Positions 44,041 through 53,433 of a stretch of 62,231 bases of DNA are shown here, one piece after another; positions within the stretch are counted from its first letter, which is position 1; each line of letters begins with the position of its first letter. Both the position numbers and the translations under genes were made by a program. The notes beneath the pieces are model-generated. The model saw only the letters and a program-made list of their open reading frames with translations. It searched no databases and was not told the origin of the DNA. Origin of the DNA: Pandoraea sp. GTDB taxonomy: Bacteria; Pseudomonadota; Gammaproteobacteria; Burkholderiales; Burkholderiaceae. The stretch spans positions 1 to 62,231 of the forward strand of contig NZ_SCSK01000027.1 of NCBI RefSeq assembly GCF_004297875.1. The letters are read 5' to 3'.

Positions 44041-44929
44041 GAAGACAGCGCTGATCACCGGCGCGACAGGATTTATCGGCGGCGCGATTGCCAGGCGATT
44101 AAGTGAGCTTGGGTGGGGGGTTCATACGCTTGTTAGGCAGAGTTCAAACCTTGACCAAGTGCTTGGGGCGGATACTTGGACTGGAGCGCACGTTCACGAT
44201 GGCACTACCGAGAGCATGCTCAGTATATTGAATGAAGTAAGGCCTGACATCATCTTTCATTTGGCATCATTGTTCATTTCGGAGCACAGTGCAGGTGACG
44301 TTAGCAAATTGATAGAGTCCAATCTGCTTTTTGCGACACAGTTGGCAGAGGCCGCCACGCCGGCTGGCGTGAAAGGCTTCATTAATACGGGCACCGCATG
44401 GCAGTATTACCAGGGCAGCACCTACTGTCCGGTCAATTTGTATGCTGCGACCAAACAGGCATTTGAGGATATTTTGAGCTGGTATCACGACGCCAGAGGG
44501 TTGTCGTGCGTGACTTTAAAGTTATTTGACACATACGGTCCTGGCGATCGGCGACGGAAGTTAATAAATATTCTTGTCGATGCATCAAAGAATGGCACTG
44601 TGCTAAATATGTCTCCTGGCGAGCAGATTCTAGATTTGTGCCACATTGATGACGTTGTCTCCGCATACGTTAGAGCGGCGGATATGCTACTAGAGCAGTC
44701 GGAGCCGATGTTTCAGGATTACATGATTTCTGGAGAGCGATTGCGCTTGCGTGACCTTGTCGCTCTGGTAGAACGAGTGGCTGGTCGCGCACTTCTCGTG
44801 GATTTCGGGGGACGACCTTATCGAGCTCGCGAAGTCATGCAGCCCTGGAACGATTCCACAAAGTCACTCCCGTCTTGGCGACCTTCAATCGGCTTGGAGC
44901 AAGGGGTAAGGCAGCTCCTCAGCATATAG
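44033..44929 (+). CDS. NAD-dependent epimerase/dehydratase family reductase (possible AscF-type)
   Basis: 298-residue SDR protein. The Rossmann motif is ALITGATGFIGGAIARRLSE, the catalytic Thr/Ser region is GFINTGTAWQYYQG, and YxxxK is in VNLYAATKQAFEDILSW. Coming straight after the RmlC-like epimerase in a CDP-dideoxyhexose cassette, it is the likely 4-keto reductase that finishes the sugar nucleotide. Which of abequose, paratose or ascarylose results cannot be decided by eye. The ATG at 44033 overlaps the upstream stop. Confidence 0.83.
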   Translation: MTKKTALITGATGFIGGAIARRLSELGWGVHTLVRQSSNLDQVLGADTWTGAHVHDGTTESMLSILNEVRPDIIFHLASLFISEHSAGDVSKLIESNLLFATQLAEAATPAGVKGFINTGTAWQYYQGSTYCPVNLYAATKQAFEDILSWYHDARGLSCVTLKLFDTYGPGDRRRKLINILVDASKNGTVLNMSPGEQILDLCHIDDVVSAYVRAADMLLEQSEPMFQDYMISGERLRLRDLVALVERVAGRALLVDFGGRPYRAREVMQPWNDSTKSLPSWRPSIGLEQGVRQLLSI

Positions 44930-44937
44930 GGTTTCGT

Positions 44938-46338
44938 ATGTCTCTATTAGGCACATCTGACGAGGGACAGGGGCAAAAAGCCAAGGCAGATCTTTTATGG
45001 GGATTTATTGCGCAATCCCTGCAATATGGCGCTGGGTTGCTGCTGTTGCCGGTTCTTGTCACGCGACTCACTTCCGAGGAAGTGGGATTTTGGTTTGTCC
45101 TACTGGCTGTTCAATCGCTGGTGGGACTCCTTGACTTCGGTTTTTCTCCGACTTTTGCGCGAAATTTCACTTTCGTTTTTTCTGGAGCACGAGAGCTACG
45201 TCGAGAGGGGGTATCCGAGAAATCGGGGCAAATCAATATTAAGCTTTTGGCAAGTCTCGTGGGATCTGCCAAAGCGGTCTACTTGCTGTTGGCGCTTGCT
45301 GCGATGTTGCTCCTCTTGGTTGGAGGGACGAGTTATGTGCATCTTCTAATAGAGAAATCCCCGTCGCTACGAAATCCGATGGCCACATGGGTAGTATTTT
45401 GTCTGACAGCGGTTTTGAATATTGCTTTGTCTTGGCAAAATGCGTTGCTTCTAGGAGGGCATCGTGTGCGGGGCAACTATCAAATTGGGATAGTCAATCG
45501 CGTCAGCATGTTGATCGCCAGTTGGATCGGTTTGCTTTTGTTTCATCAGTTGTTTGTCGTGGCAGTGGCATATGCGATCGGAGTGGTGCTCTCTCGTGCG
45601 TTGGGCTGGTACCTCTGTCGAGACTTGCTTCGGGCGTTACCTAAAGTCAAAAATAAACTTGATTGGGAAGTTATCCAAGCTATTTGGTATAGCTCAAGTC
45701 GAATGGGGTTGGTTACCTTTGGGGCTTTCCTCATCAACCGCTACAGTGTGTTTGTTGTTTCGTACTTTTATGGCTTGTCGCAATCCGCAAGTTATTCCAT
45801 AGCGCTTCAGATGCTTTCGGTAGCCGCAGGTATGGCGCAAGTGGCTTTCGTTACTTATTTACCTCGGCTTGCTGCCTGCAGGATAAGTGAAGATCATGAT
45901 CTTTTAAAAAATTACTTTATTCGTTCTAATTTGTATGCTTGGGCCATATTTTTCTGTATTGCCTTCGGCATCATTTTTCTCAGTGATTGGTTGCTGCTCG
46001 TTATCCATAGCAAAACAACAATGCCGGCACGCCCTTTATTGATTTTAATGGCTGTAGTGGCGTTTCTTGAGTGCAATCACTCCAATGCTGCCCTGGTAAT
46101 TACCACAGAGAATAAAGTTCCGTTTGTGGCAGCGGCGCTATATTCAGGTCTGGCAATATTTGTTCTTGCCTCGCTTGCTGGTTGGGAGCAACTTGGTGTT
46201 TGGAGCGTTGTGGCTGCGCAAGGACTGGTTCAAGTCGCCTACAATAATTGGCAGTGGCCCTTGAGGGTCCATCGGGAATTGAAGATTCACTGGAGAGATT
46301 ATCGGCATGCTCTCTACAGGGCTGGACCACAGAATTAA
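44938..46338 (+). CDS. wzx: O-antigen flippase Wzx (polysaccharide biosynthesis protein)
   Basis: 466 residues with about 12-14 hydrophobic segments and few conserved motifs, as usual for Wzx. The first span region is LLWGFIAQSLQYGAGLLLLP, followed by LTSEEVGFWFVLLAVQSLVG. It would translocate undecaprenyl-PP-linked O-units across the inner membrane. The ATG at 44938 is preferred; the earlier open frame overlaps the previous gene. It sits between the dideoxyhexose cassette and the glycosyltransferases. Confidence 0.87.
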   Translation: MSLLGTSDEGQGQKAKADLLWGFIAQSLQYGAGLLLLPVLVTRLTSEEVGFWFVLLAVQSLVGLLDFGFSPTFARNFTFVFSGARELRREGVSEKSGQINIKLLASLVGSAKAVYLLLALAAMLLLLVGGTSYVHLLIEKSPSLRNPMATWVVFCLTAVLNIALSWQNALLLGGHRVRGNYQIGIVNRVSMLIASWIGLLLFHQLFVVAVAYAIGVVLSRALGWYLCRDLLRALPKVKNKLDWEVIQAIWYSSSRMGLVTFGAFLINRYSVFVVSYFYGLSQSASYSIALQMLSVAAGMAQVAFVTYLPRLAACRISEDHDLLKNYFIRSNLYAWAIFFCIAFGIIFLSDWLLLVIHSKTTMPARPLLILMAVVAFLECNHSNAALVITTENKVPFVAAALYSGLAIFVLASLAGWEQLGVWSVVAAQGLVQVAYNNWQWPLRVHRELKIHWRDYRHALYRAGPQN

Positions 46339-46343
46339 AAGCC

Positions 46344-47390
46344 ATGAATTTTTTTACTTATGTAGATTGCTTTAGCGCTCACAATCACATTCAATCTCTA
46401 TGTGTTTATGACGGTGGAGGGTATGCTTCGCCGGACGTATCGATCGTTATTCCGACATTTCGACGCCCGGCGCTGCTGGAGCATGCATTGCTCTCTGCGC
46501 TAAATCAAGAGTGTGCGGAAAACTATGAAGTTATCGTTGTCGACAATGATGGTGAGGCTCAAGATAAAGAAACATGGGATATTATTCAAAAGCATAAACA
46601 TCCAAGATTGCGCTACTTTCGAAACTCAGAAAATTTAGGGATGTTCGGTAACTGGAATCGAGGGTTATTATTAGCGCGAGGACATTGGGTCACCATCCTT
46701 CATGATGACGATGTATTGGCACCTGACTTCTTGAGGACAATGAGGAGGCATTATTTGGCTGGTGATGCTTCAAGGCGATTGTTGTCATGTGAAATTTCCA
46801 TTCTGGATGAGCGCTCTTCGCTTCCACAAACGATGTCTTTTCTCGGTCTCTTGCGAACTAAATTAACGCGATATGCGGAGGGAAAACTAAAAGAGCGAGT
46901 GTTAGACGATTATTTTTATGGTTATCCGCATAGCGGTACCTTGGGAATTGTTTTTCATCGCGAATCTGCAATCTCTTTGGGCGGGTTCAATCACCGAGAT
47001 TATCCTTCAGCAGATTATTTTTTTTTTACGAAATATGTTGAGAGGTACGGTTCAGCTCATTTAGTTTCATGTCTCGGAACGTATAGAATCGCCAAGAATG
47101 AAAGCTTGCGAGACGAGGTGATGGTCGCGTGGATTAAGCAAGGATATGAATTCCGTTGCGTCATGAGTGAGAGACACTATCCACGCTCTCGATGGCGACG
47201 TTTCTTGTGTAAGGTTATTACCATTTCTCAGGCGTATCAAGTGAGAAAAGCCTGGGGAGGGAGGTATGATGTGCCTCTATTGCTGCGAAGTATCAACAGT
47301 TCACTAGGTATGGTTAATCCAATTATCGCAGCGTTCTATGGGATTTTATCGCGAATTCGGATGGCCTTCTTTTATATTCGGCAAAATTAA
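46344..47390 (+). CDS. glycosyltransferase family 2
   Basis: 348 residues. A GT-A fold is shown by DVSIVIPTFRRPALLEHALL (about residue 33), NQECAENYEVIVVDNDGEAQ, and the metal-binding HDDDVLAPDFLRTMRRHYL. The middle and C-terminal parts are not specific enough to name donor or acceptor. It starts 5 bases after wzx, so it is co-transcribed. It is a candidate for adding one O-unit residue. The ~420-base space after it is the largest gap in the locus. Confidence 0.85.
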   Translation: MNFFTYVDCFSAHNHIQSLCVYDGGGYASPDVSIVIPTFRRPALLEHALLSALNQECAENYEVIVVDNDGEAQDKETWDIIQKHKHPRLRYFRNSENLGMFGNWNRGLLLARGHWVTILHDDDVLAPDFLRTMRRHYLAGDASRRLLSCEISILDERSSLPQTMSFLGLLRTKLTRYAEGKLKERVLDDYFYGYPHSGTLGIVFHRESAISLGGFNHRDYPSADYFFFTKYVERYGSAHLVSCLGTYRIAKNESLRDEVMVAWIKQGYEFRCVMSERHYPRSRWRRFLCKVITISQAYQVRKAWGGRYDVPLLLRSINSSLGMVNPIIAAFYGILSRIRMAFFYIRQN

Positions 47391-47814
47391 AGCGTCGACA
47401 TTTTTACGTAGCGTCTTGCCGCTATCAGCCGAGACAACTGCGGTCAGCATCGCCAGCCGTTAGGCGCATTTCTTGAAACGAGGTTTCGCTGTGAAAATTA
47501 TGTGAACAACGAGGCTGCCACAAATTGACAATCGTTTGGCGTTTCAAGTGGCGGCTTCGTCCGCGGAAGCGGACGCTTGCTATGCAGTATAGTCTTCTTC
47601 ATATTCCCGGAATCGCTCCACGACAAGGCACGCATTGCTGGACGGTAAGGGTATTTAATCAAGGCATCTGTTCGTTTTATTTACGCGCCAAACCAAGCCA
47701 TTTTTCAGTAACTCGAATTAGTTAAGATGTTCCTGCCACTTATGCATAACGTAGCACACTACTGGAGTTTGTGCCCGTCGATATGTCATCTACTCAAATG
47801 TGGAGGAGTATCAC
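47391..47814. other. non-coding gap with a hairpin before wzy
   Basis: No recognisable gene is present; a 66-codon frame at 47525-47725 has no supporting features. The stretch contains a perfect hairpin CGTCCGC-GGAA-GCGGACG (47558-47575) with a GNRA-type loop but no U-tract, and an isolated TTGACA (47525-47530) without a good -10. It may be the scar of a lost gene or an intergenic regulatory region. A strong ribosome-binding site (GGAGGAG) for wzy lies at its end. Confidence 0.45.
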
Positions 47815-49038
47815 ATGACGCTTGATTTGGCGGAGCGGGGAGAATATCGTGCGGCTCGAGCATGTGTCATGTTGTTTGTATTGTCAACGTTCATCAGCTA
47901 TGCGTATGTTTTTGGAACGGGAACCTATAATGGAGATTTTTACGGTGCTCCGGAAAAATTGGGGTTTTTCGGGCAGACCGGTGTGCTGATAGCTGCTCTG
48001 ATTCCATATGTCTTTGGATGGTATTTGTATAGATACTTTAAGAGTAAAAATCAGCGTCGAACGGTCAGAGTTCCGTATCAAAGCGTGGCGTGTGTTTTTT
48101 TTATTGTTGTTATTTGGTTCATTGCAATTGCAATGAAATATGATGTCGGCGTGATTGGGAGAGATGCTTACGTCGCGCCACCGTTCATTAAATTTATAAT
48201 TCAGATTTCTAATCGGATAAATCCTTTTTATATTGGCGTTTTTTTTATTCTAACGAACAGAGAATCGCGAAAGACATTGTGGCTCGGTATTGTGTTGCTT
48301 TTAGCGCTAGGTATGCTTCGCGCCAGCCTTGGCGTTTTTCTGTATGTTGCGCTAGCGTTGTTGATCAGAAATTATCGAGAAATTGCGAGCTGTGTGCGTC
48401 GTAATAAAATGAAGGTTTTAATTGCTTCCTTGCTGTTTCCTTTGATTGTAAGTCAACTATATTCGGTCCGAGGGACGTTGCGAGGCGATCGTCCGGCGGG
48501 AAGCAGTCCGCCAATCTCCGAGGTCGTTGTGGGTAAGCTTGCTGGTCGACTATCCAGTTTCTCCGACAGCGCGCTGATTTTCCAGAAGAGCGGGTACTTC
48601 GAGTCGGCCGTAAATCGTCTTGACGATCTTTACTTTTTTAAGCAAGCGTTCGGGGGGATCTTCGGTGCCGAGTTCATTCCTGAAGTAACTCCTGAGAGGA
48701 TGTTGGTGAACGTCTCCGGAGGCGACTACGTGAATGTTTCGTTCATGACAGGCTTGCCGGGAAATCTTTATTTGGCTTGGCTTCTTTCGCCAGCCGTCTT
48801 TATTTTAAATCTGTCGCTAGTTTTGTTGATGTGTCTGGCTATCTTTATTCTGGCCAGGAAACTGAGAACACCTCTGGCTAATGAGTTTGCTCTTGTGCTG
48901 GTGCTCTATCCATTAACAAGTGGAGTTGGTAATGAATTTTCTTCTGTGATTATTTCTCTTTTAAGTTTTTTATTAATTTTTTTATTACTCACAATATTTA
49001 ATAAAAAAAATAGAAAGGTTGCTTCAAATTTTAGTTAA
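47815..49038 (+). CDS. wzy: O-antigen polymerase Wzy
   Basis: 407 residues with about 10-11 membrane spans and a large extracytoplasmic loop around residues 215-300 (e.g. SQLYSVRGTLRGDRPAGSS), the usual Wzy layout. Sequence conservation is very low in this family, so the call rests on topology and on its place in a locus with wzx and wzz. It would polymerise O-units at the periplasmic face. The ATG at 47815 sits 6 bases after GGAGGAG. Composition is among the AT-richest in the locus. Confidence 0.78.
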   Translation: MTLDLAERGEYRAARACVMLFVLSTFISYAYVFGTGTYNGDFYGAPEKLGFFGQTGVLIAALIPYVFGWYLYRYFKSKNQRRTVRVPYQSVACVFFIVVIWFIAIAMKYDVGVIGRDAYVAPPFIKFIIQISNRINPFYIGVFFILTNRESRKTLWLGIVLLLALGMLRASLGVFLYVALALLIRNYREIASCVRRNKMKVLIASLLFPLIVSQLYSVRGTLRGDRPAGSSPPISEVVVGKLAGRLSSFSDSALIFQKSGYFESAVNRLDDLYFFKQAFGGIFGAEFIPEVTPERMLVNVSGGDYVNVSFMTGLPGNLYLAWLLSPAVFILNLSLVLLMCLAIFILARKLRTPLANEFALVLVLYPLTSGVGNEFSSVIISLLSFLLIFLLLTIFNKKNRKVASNFS

Positions 49039-49083
49039 ATTAAGGCGCCGACTTTAGATCTTGTGTTAATCAAGCTTATATCT

Positions 49084-50259
49084 ATGCGTTTCTTGTTTGT
49101 TCTGACAGAACTTCCTTATCCATCACATCGAAATGGTGTGACGCTAATTAATTACGAAATTATTTCCCGAGCGCCAGCGGATGCCAAAATTGATTTGCTG
49201 ATCGCGGATACTGAGAACGAAGTCGCAGAGAAAGCCTTGCGCGCCATCGCCCCTCAATTGGGAGAGATAACGTATGTTGGACTGTGCGGCGATCGGCGAT
49301 ATCGGATTGGGAATTTGATTAGTGGCGCAATCAGTGGTCGCTGCATTTTTGAATCGGCGATTGCAGTACATTACCTGCGGAGGCATGTCCATAAGTTTGA
49401 CGCGATTTATGTTGCGCCGCTGATGACTTATATAGATGTAGGTCGATTTGAAAATGCTTTCTTAAATGCGGTTGACTCTTTCTCGAGATTAAACGCAAAT
49501 TCGTATAAGAGCACTGGGCGTAAAATTGATCTAATAAAAAGTCAGCTCTATCGTTGCTATGAAAAGAAGGTGCTTGCGCGTGTCGCTCTTACAAGTTTCG
49601 TGAGCCGTGCGGATATGGAGTACGTTCGCGCACAGAGGCGGGAATTACCTCTTGTGTGCACCCCGAATGGTGTGGATGCGGACTACTTTAGACCAAGAGC
49701 ACAAAAACCGGAGCCATTTAGTCTTATCTTTACTGGTAATTTTTCTTATGGCCCTAATAAGGAAGCTGCACTGTATTTCGTCAGAAATGTTCTCCCCCTC
49801 CTAATAGCTCGCCATCCAAAAACTCACCTCTACCTTGTAGGTCGAAATCCACCGTCGGAGCTTGTTGGTTCGTCTGGTGTGACGGTAACCGGATTCGTTG
49901 AGGATATCCGCGAGTTCTATGTGCGGTGTTCAGTTTTTGTCTGTCCGTTACTCGGCGGCGCTGGGATCAAGAATAAGGTGCTTGAGGCGATGGCTTGTGG
50001 TGTTCCCGTCGTTACAACTCGCCTCGGCGCTGACGGGATTGACGGAATCAACGCCGGGGAACATTACATGTCCGCTGAGACGCCTGCTGAGTTCTTTCGA
50101 TGCCTAAATGAAATCTGGGAGAATCCAGAAAAGGCTGAGCGCATGGTGGAAGCTGCCAGGGGCGTAATTGTGAATCGAATGAAATGGTCTCAAATTGTGG
50201 CTAATTATTATCAACATCTCGCGACTGTTAGTAAATATGCAGTACAAGTAAGGCGGTAA
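49084..50259 (+). CDS. glycosyltransferase family 4
   Basis: 391 residues of GT-B fold. The N-terminal domain starts MRFLFVLTELPYPSHRNGVT. The C-terminal donor domain has FTGNFSYGPNKEAALYFVRN, VTGFVEDIREFYVRCSVFVC and the acidic EX7E-like segment GGAGIKNKVLEAMACGVPVV typical of GT4. The ATG at 49084 is used; ribosome-binding signal is weak. Donor and linkage are unknown. It follows wzy by 45 bases and precedes a second GT4 gene by two bases. Confidence 0.85.
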   Translation: MRFLFVLTELPYPSHRNGVTLINYEIISRAPADAKIDLLIADTENEVAEKALRAIAPQLGEITYVGLCGDRRYRIGNLISGAISGRCIFESAIAVHYLRRHVHKFDAIYVAPLMTYIDVGRFENAFLNAVDSFSRLNANSYKSTGRKIDLIKSQLYRCYEKKVLARVALTSFVSRADMEYVRAQRRELPLVCTPNGVDADYFRPRAQKPEPFSLIFTGNFSYGPNKEAALYFVRNVLPLLIARHPKTHLYLVGRNPPSELVGSSGVTVTGFVEDIREFYVRCSVFVCPLLGGAGIKNKVLEAMACGVPVVTTRLGADGIDGINAGEHYMSAETPAEFFRCLNEIWENPEKAERMVEAARGVIVNRMKWSQIVANYYQHLATVSKYAVQVRR

Positions 50260-50261
50260 CT

Positions 50262-51329
50262 GTGAAAGGTATTTATACGATAATTGTGCCGTCACTGGAT
50301 CGCACCGGTCCGGTAAATGTTGCCTGTGACTTAGGTCGTGAGGCGGCGAATCGAGGATGGCGTGTACGTCTTCTGAGCCTGTCGAAAGGCTCGGCGCGCG
50401 ACGATACGGGCTTTGCTGAGGAGGTGCGCCCTTTTCGTTTAAGCGATCTGTGGACGCTCCGCGGAGTTGTCCACACGCATTGTTTACGGCCGGATCTGTT
50501 AGGTGGAATCCTCGCACTAAACCGAAACTGTACTCTGGTGACCACGGTTCATAATTTTTTTCTCTTAGATGTTGGTTTTGGGTATCCGCGCCCCTTGGTC
50601 TGGCTTGCCTGGCATCTCTGGAGGCGAACCCTACCAAAATATGATCATGTTGTTTGCATTTCAAATGCTATGCGCAGGTACTACCGACGTATTCTACCTT
50701 CTCAATCTTTCGCCCTCGCTTATAATTTTCGAGCAGAGCTGCCAATGGTAGATGATATGCCTGGAATGGTAAGCGAGTGGATAGATAGTCAGCGTACGCA
50801 ACATCGTCACTTGCTTGTGTACGTTGGTGGGTTATCGCGCCGCAAAAATTTGGCAGCTGCCATTAATTTTTTGCGGCGACGACCGGACTGTGCTCTATTG
50901 ATATGTGGTGACGGGCCACAACGATCGCTGCTCGAGCGCCAGGTGTGCGCGATTGACCTTGGCGAGCGTATCTTTTTTACTGGTCAAATCCGGAATCCCC
51001 GCCAGGCGATCTTGAACGGAGACATGCTTGTGTTGCCCTCTTTTGCTGAGGGCTTCCCGTTGGTTGTACTTGAAGCCGCATCTTTGGGGGTACCGTCTCT
51101 CTTATCCAATATAGCGGTTCACCGCGAGTTGTGCAAACTAGGTTTCGGCGTTACGTTTGACCACCGCCTTGGATCAGATTTTCCAGCGAAGGTAGATAAA
51201 ATCCTTCGTGAGTTTCCTGTGCCGGACCAGACTTTGCAGGAGCTTTGGCAGCGAGAATACTCCCTTAGCGCTGGATTCTCCCGCTACGAAACTTTATTTA
51301 TGTCGTCTTCGCCTGTTTCTCCGCAATGA
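50262..51329 (+). CDS. glycosyltransferase family 4
   Basis: 355 residues from a GTG two bases after the preceding stop. The N-terminus MKGIYTIIVPSLDRTGPVNV and the C-terminal LLVYVGGLSRRKNLAAAINF, FTGQIRNPRQAILNGDMLVL and PSFAEGFPLVVLEAASLGVP show a retaining GT-B enzyme with the EX7E motif. The acceptor and donor are not determinable. It overlaps the next glycosyltransferase gene by four bases (ATGA), so they are translationally coupled. Confidence 0.86.
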   Translation: MKGIYTIIVPSLDRTGPVNVACDLGREAANRGWRVRLLSLSKGSARDDTGFAEEVRPFRLSDLWTLRGVVHTHCLRPDLLGGILALNRNCTLVTTVHNFFLLDVGFGYPRPLVWLAWHLWRRTLPKYDHVVCISNAMRRYYRRILPSQSFALAYNFRAELPMVDDMPGMVSEWIDSQRTQHRHLLVYVGGLSRRKNLAAAINFLRRRPDCALLICGDGPQRSLLERQVCAIDLGERIFFTGQIRNPRQAILNGDMLVLPSFAEGFPLVVLEAASLGVPSLLSNIAVHRELCKLGFGVTFDHRLGSDFPAKVDKILREFPVPDQTLQELWQREYSLSAGFSRYETLFMSSSPVSPQ

Positions 51330-52063
51330 TCGCCCAAGAGTCCATATGTTTCTCAATCGTCAGCCATGGGCAGGGAGAACTTGTTGCCGCACTGCTTGCT
51401 GACCTTCTGCGTCTCAACGTTATTAATCCGAGCCACGATGAAATCGTTTTGACGTTTAATATTCCTGAGGATGAAAGCTTTCTGAATGCTTTTTCATCAC
51501 TCCCTATTCGTGTGCTGCGTAATCATCAACCCAAGGGGTTTGGTGCTAATCATAACGCCGCATTCAAAATCTCCTGCGCGAGGATTTTCGCGATCGTCAA
51601 TCCGGATGTACGCTTGGTTGATTTTGAAACAGCTCCAATGCTAGGCATCCTCGCCAACCGAAAGGTGGGCCTTTGGGCTCCGCGTGTGATATCTAGTGAT
51701 GGAAAATTGGAGGACAGTGTACGGCGCTTCCCAACTCTTTTAAGATTCTTGCGCCGTGTTCTGCTACGTCAGCGTAACGCGGACTACTTTGCTCAATCCC
51801 ACCCGCTCGTTGTCGATTGGGTTGCTGGCATGTTTATGGCCTTGCGCCGGGATACCTATTCCGCGATTGGCGGGTTTGACGAACGGTACTTTATGTATTT
51901 GGAGGATGCAGACCTCTGTAAGAGATTGGGCAAAAATAATCTGCAAGTTGTTTTTGATCCACGCATATATGTGGTCCACGATGCTCAGCGTGCAAGCCGT
52001 CGAAATTGGCAGCACATGCGATGGCATTGTAGAAGTGCAATCCGCTTTTTATTTGAGATATGA
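51326..52063 (+). CDS. glycosyltransferase family 2, rhamnosyltransferase-like (WbbL type)
   Basis: 245 residues, a compact GT-A enzyme. The N-terminus ICFSIVSHGQGELVAALLAD is followed by IVNPDVRLVDFETAPMLGIL, WVAGMFMALRRDTYSAIGGF and FDERYFMYLEDADLCKRLG. These blocks occur in WbbL-like rhamnosyltransferases, which agrees with the dTDP-rhamnose genes in the locus. Length is slightly short of typical WbbL (~260). It overlaps the upstream GT4 gene. Confidence 0.83.
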   Translation: MIAQESICFSIVSHGQGELVAALLADLLRLNVINPSHDEIVLTFNIPEDESFLNAFSSLPIRVLRNHQPKGFGANHNAAFKISCARIFAIVNPDVRLVDFETAPMLGILANRKVGLWAPRVISSDGKLEDSVRRFPTLLRFLRRVLLRQRNADYFAQSHPLVVDWVAGMFMALRRDTYSAIGGFDERYFMYLEDADLCKRLGKNNLQVVFDPRIYVVHDAQRASRRNWQHMRWHCRSAIRFLFEI

Positions 52064-52100
52064 ATAATTTCTGAAAATTAACAAGAGTGGAACTCACTAC

Positions 52101-53072
52101 ATGCTAAGAATTCTTGTCGTTGGAGGCGCCGGGTATATTGGATCACACATGGTCAAAATGCTAGGGCGGTTTGGGTGCAATGTGACCACGTTAGACAATC
52201 TGTCCTCCGGTTACCGTGATGCTGTATTGTTCGGCGAGTTCGTTCAAGGGGATATGGGTGACGAAGCGTTACTGAATCAGATTTTGACGCGAGGTTTCGA
52301 CGCCGTCATGCATTTCGCATCTTGTATTCAGGTTGGTGAGTCGATGCGGAACCCAGAGAAGTACTATCAGAACAATGTGGTCAATACTCTCAATCTGCTT
52401 AATGCTATGCGAGATAAGGGGGTGATGCGCTTAATTTTTTCGTCTACTGCAGCAACGTTCGGTGAGCCGCAATATACTCCGATTGATGAGCGCCACCCTC
52501 AGCAGCCCATAAATCCCTATGGCCGCACCAAGTTGATGGTTGAACAAGCTCTGGCCGATTATGACAACGCGTATGGCCTAAGGTACGTGGCTCTGCGTTA
52601 CTTCAACGCAGCCGGTGCTGATTCGGAGGGGCAGCTTGGCGAGCGGCACGACCCGGAGACTCATCTCGTTCCCTTGGTGTTACAAGCGGCCTCGGGGCGC
52701 CGGCCGCACGTAAGTATTTACGGACGGGACTATGACACACCAGATGGCACCTGCATTCGCGACTATGTCCATGTTGAGGATTTGTGCTTTGCTCATTGGT
52801 TGGCGCTTCAATCGTTGATGGACGGAGCGACGAGTCAAGTCTATAACCTAGGGCATGGTAGCGGGTTTTCGGTGCGAGAGGTGATTGACACGGCGATGCG
52901 TGTTACAGGCCGCGAGATTGTGGTGCTGAACGAGTCTCGACGTGCTGGCGATCCTGCACGCTTGGTTGCCAATCCAGCATTAGCGAACGCATCGCTGGGC
53001 TGGAGACCTCAGTATTCAGATCTTGTGACGATCATTAAGCATGCTTGGAGTTGGGAAAATAAACGTGTTTGA
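52101..53072 (+). CDS. galE: UDP-glucose 4-epimerase
   Basis: 323 residues. The NAD motif is ILVVGGAGYIGSHMVKMLGR, the catalytic segments are RLIFSSTAATFGEPQYTPID and the YxxxK in INPYGRTKLMVEQALADYD. YFNAAGADSEGQLGERHDPE and RDYVHVEDLCFAHWLAL are hallmarks of GalE. It interconverts UDP-Glc and UDP-Gal (possibly also the N-acetyl forms), supplying a hexose donor for the O-unit. It starts 37 bases after the rhamnosyltransferase-like gene. Confidence 0.94.
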   Translation: MLRILVVGGAGYIGSHMVKMLGRFGCNVTTLDNLSSGYRDAVLFGEFVQGDMGDEALLNQILTRGFDAVMHFASCIQVGESMRNPEKYYQNNVVNTLNLLNAMRDKGVMRLIFSSTAATFGEPQYTPIDERHPQQPINPYGRTKLMVEQALADYDNAYGLRYVALRYFNAAGADSEGQLGERHDPETHLVPLVLQAASGRRPHVSIYGRDYDTPDGTCIRDYVHVEDLCFAHWLALQSLMDGATSQVYNLGHGSGFSVREVIDTAMRVTGREIVVLNESRRAGDPARLVANPALANASLGWRPQYSDLVTIIKHAWSWENKRV

Positions 53073-53433
53073 ATCGATTTTTAGCTTGACCGTGCGAAAA
53101 CGCCCTTGGATTGATTCGCCCTGAAAACTAGCTGAAGTCATGGAGCGGACGTGCGGCGATGAGTCAACCCTCGCTGGGAGGCATCAAGCGGTGAATGACC
53201 ACTAACTGCAAGCGCTTAGTGATGCCGCGCATAATTCGATTTAAGGTGGTCGTGGCGAGGCTAGTCAGGCTCGTAATCTGTCGTCGCACCCAATCGAAAG
53301 CTAGTTTGATGACGGTAAACACCAACCTAACGCGCAATAAGCAGTGCAATCCCGCTGGGCGAGCATGAGAGTTGGTGATGGGGCGCTGCCATGAGCTAAC
53401 GTGGCTTATGGGACTCTGTATTGGTAGGATATT
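53073..53433. other. gap between galE and manC, no gene recognised
   Basis: No plus-strand gene is seen. On the minus strand a frame that continues into manC antisense reads hydrophobic-basic sequence here (e.g. LLRVRLVFTVIKLAFDWVRR), which could be a decayed transposase-like remnant, but I cannot name it. There is no clear terminator after galE. The ribosome-binding site of manC is weak (GGTAGGATATT). Confidence 0.4.
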
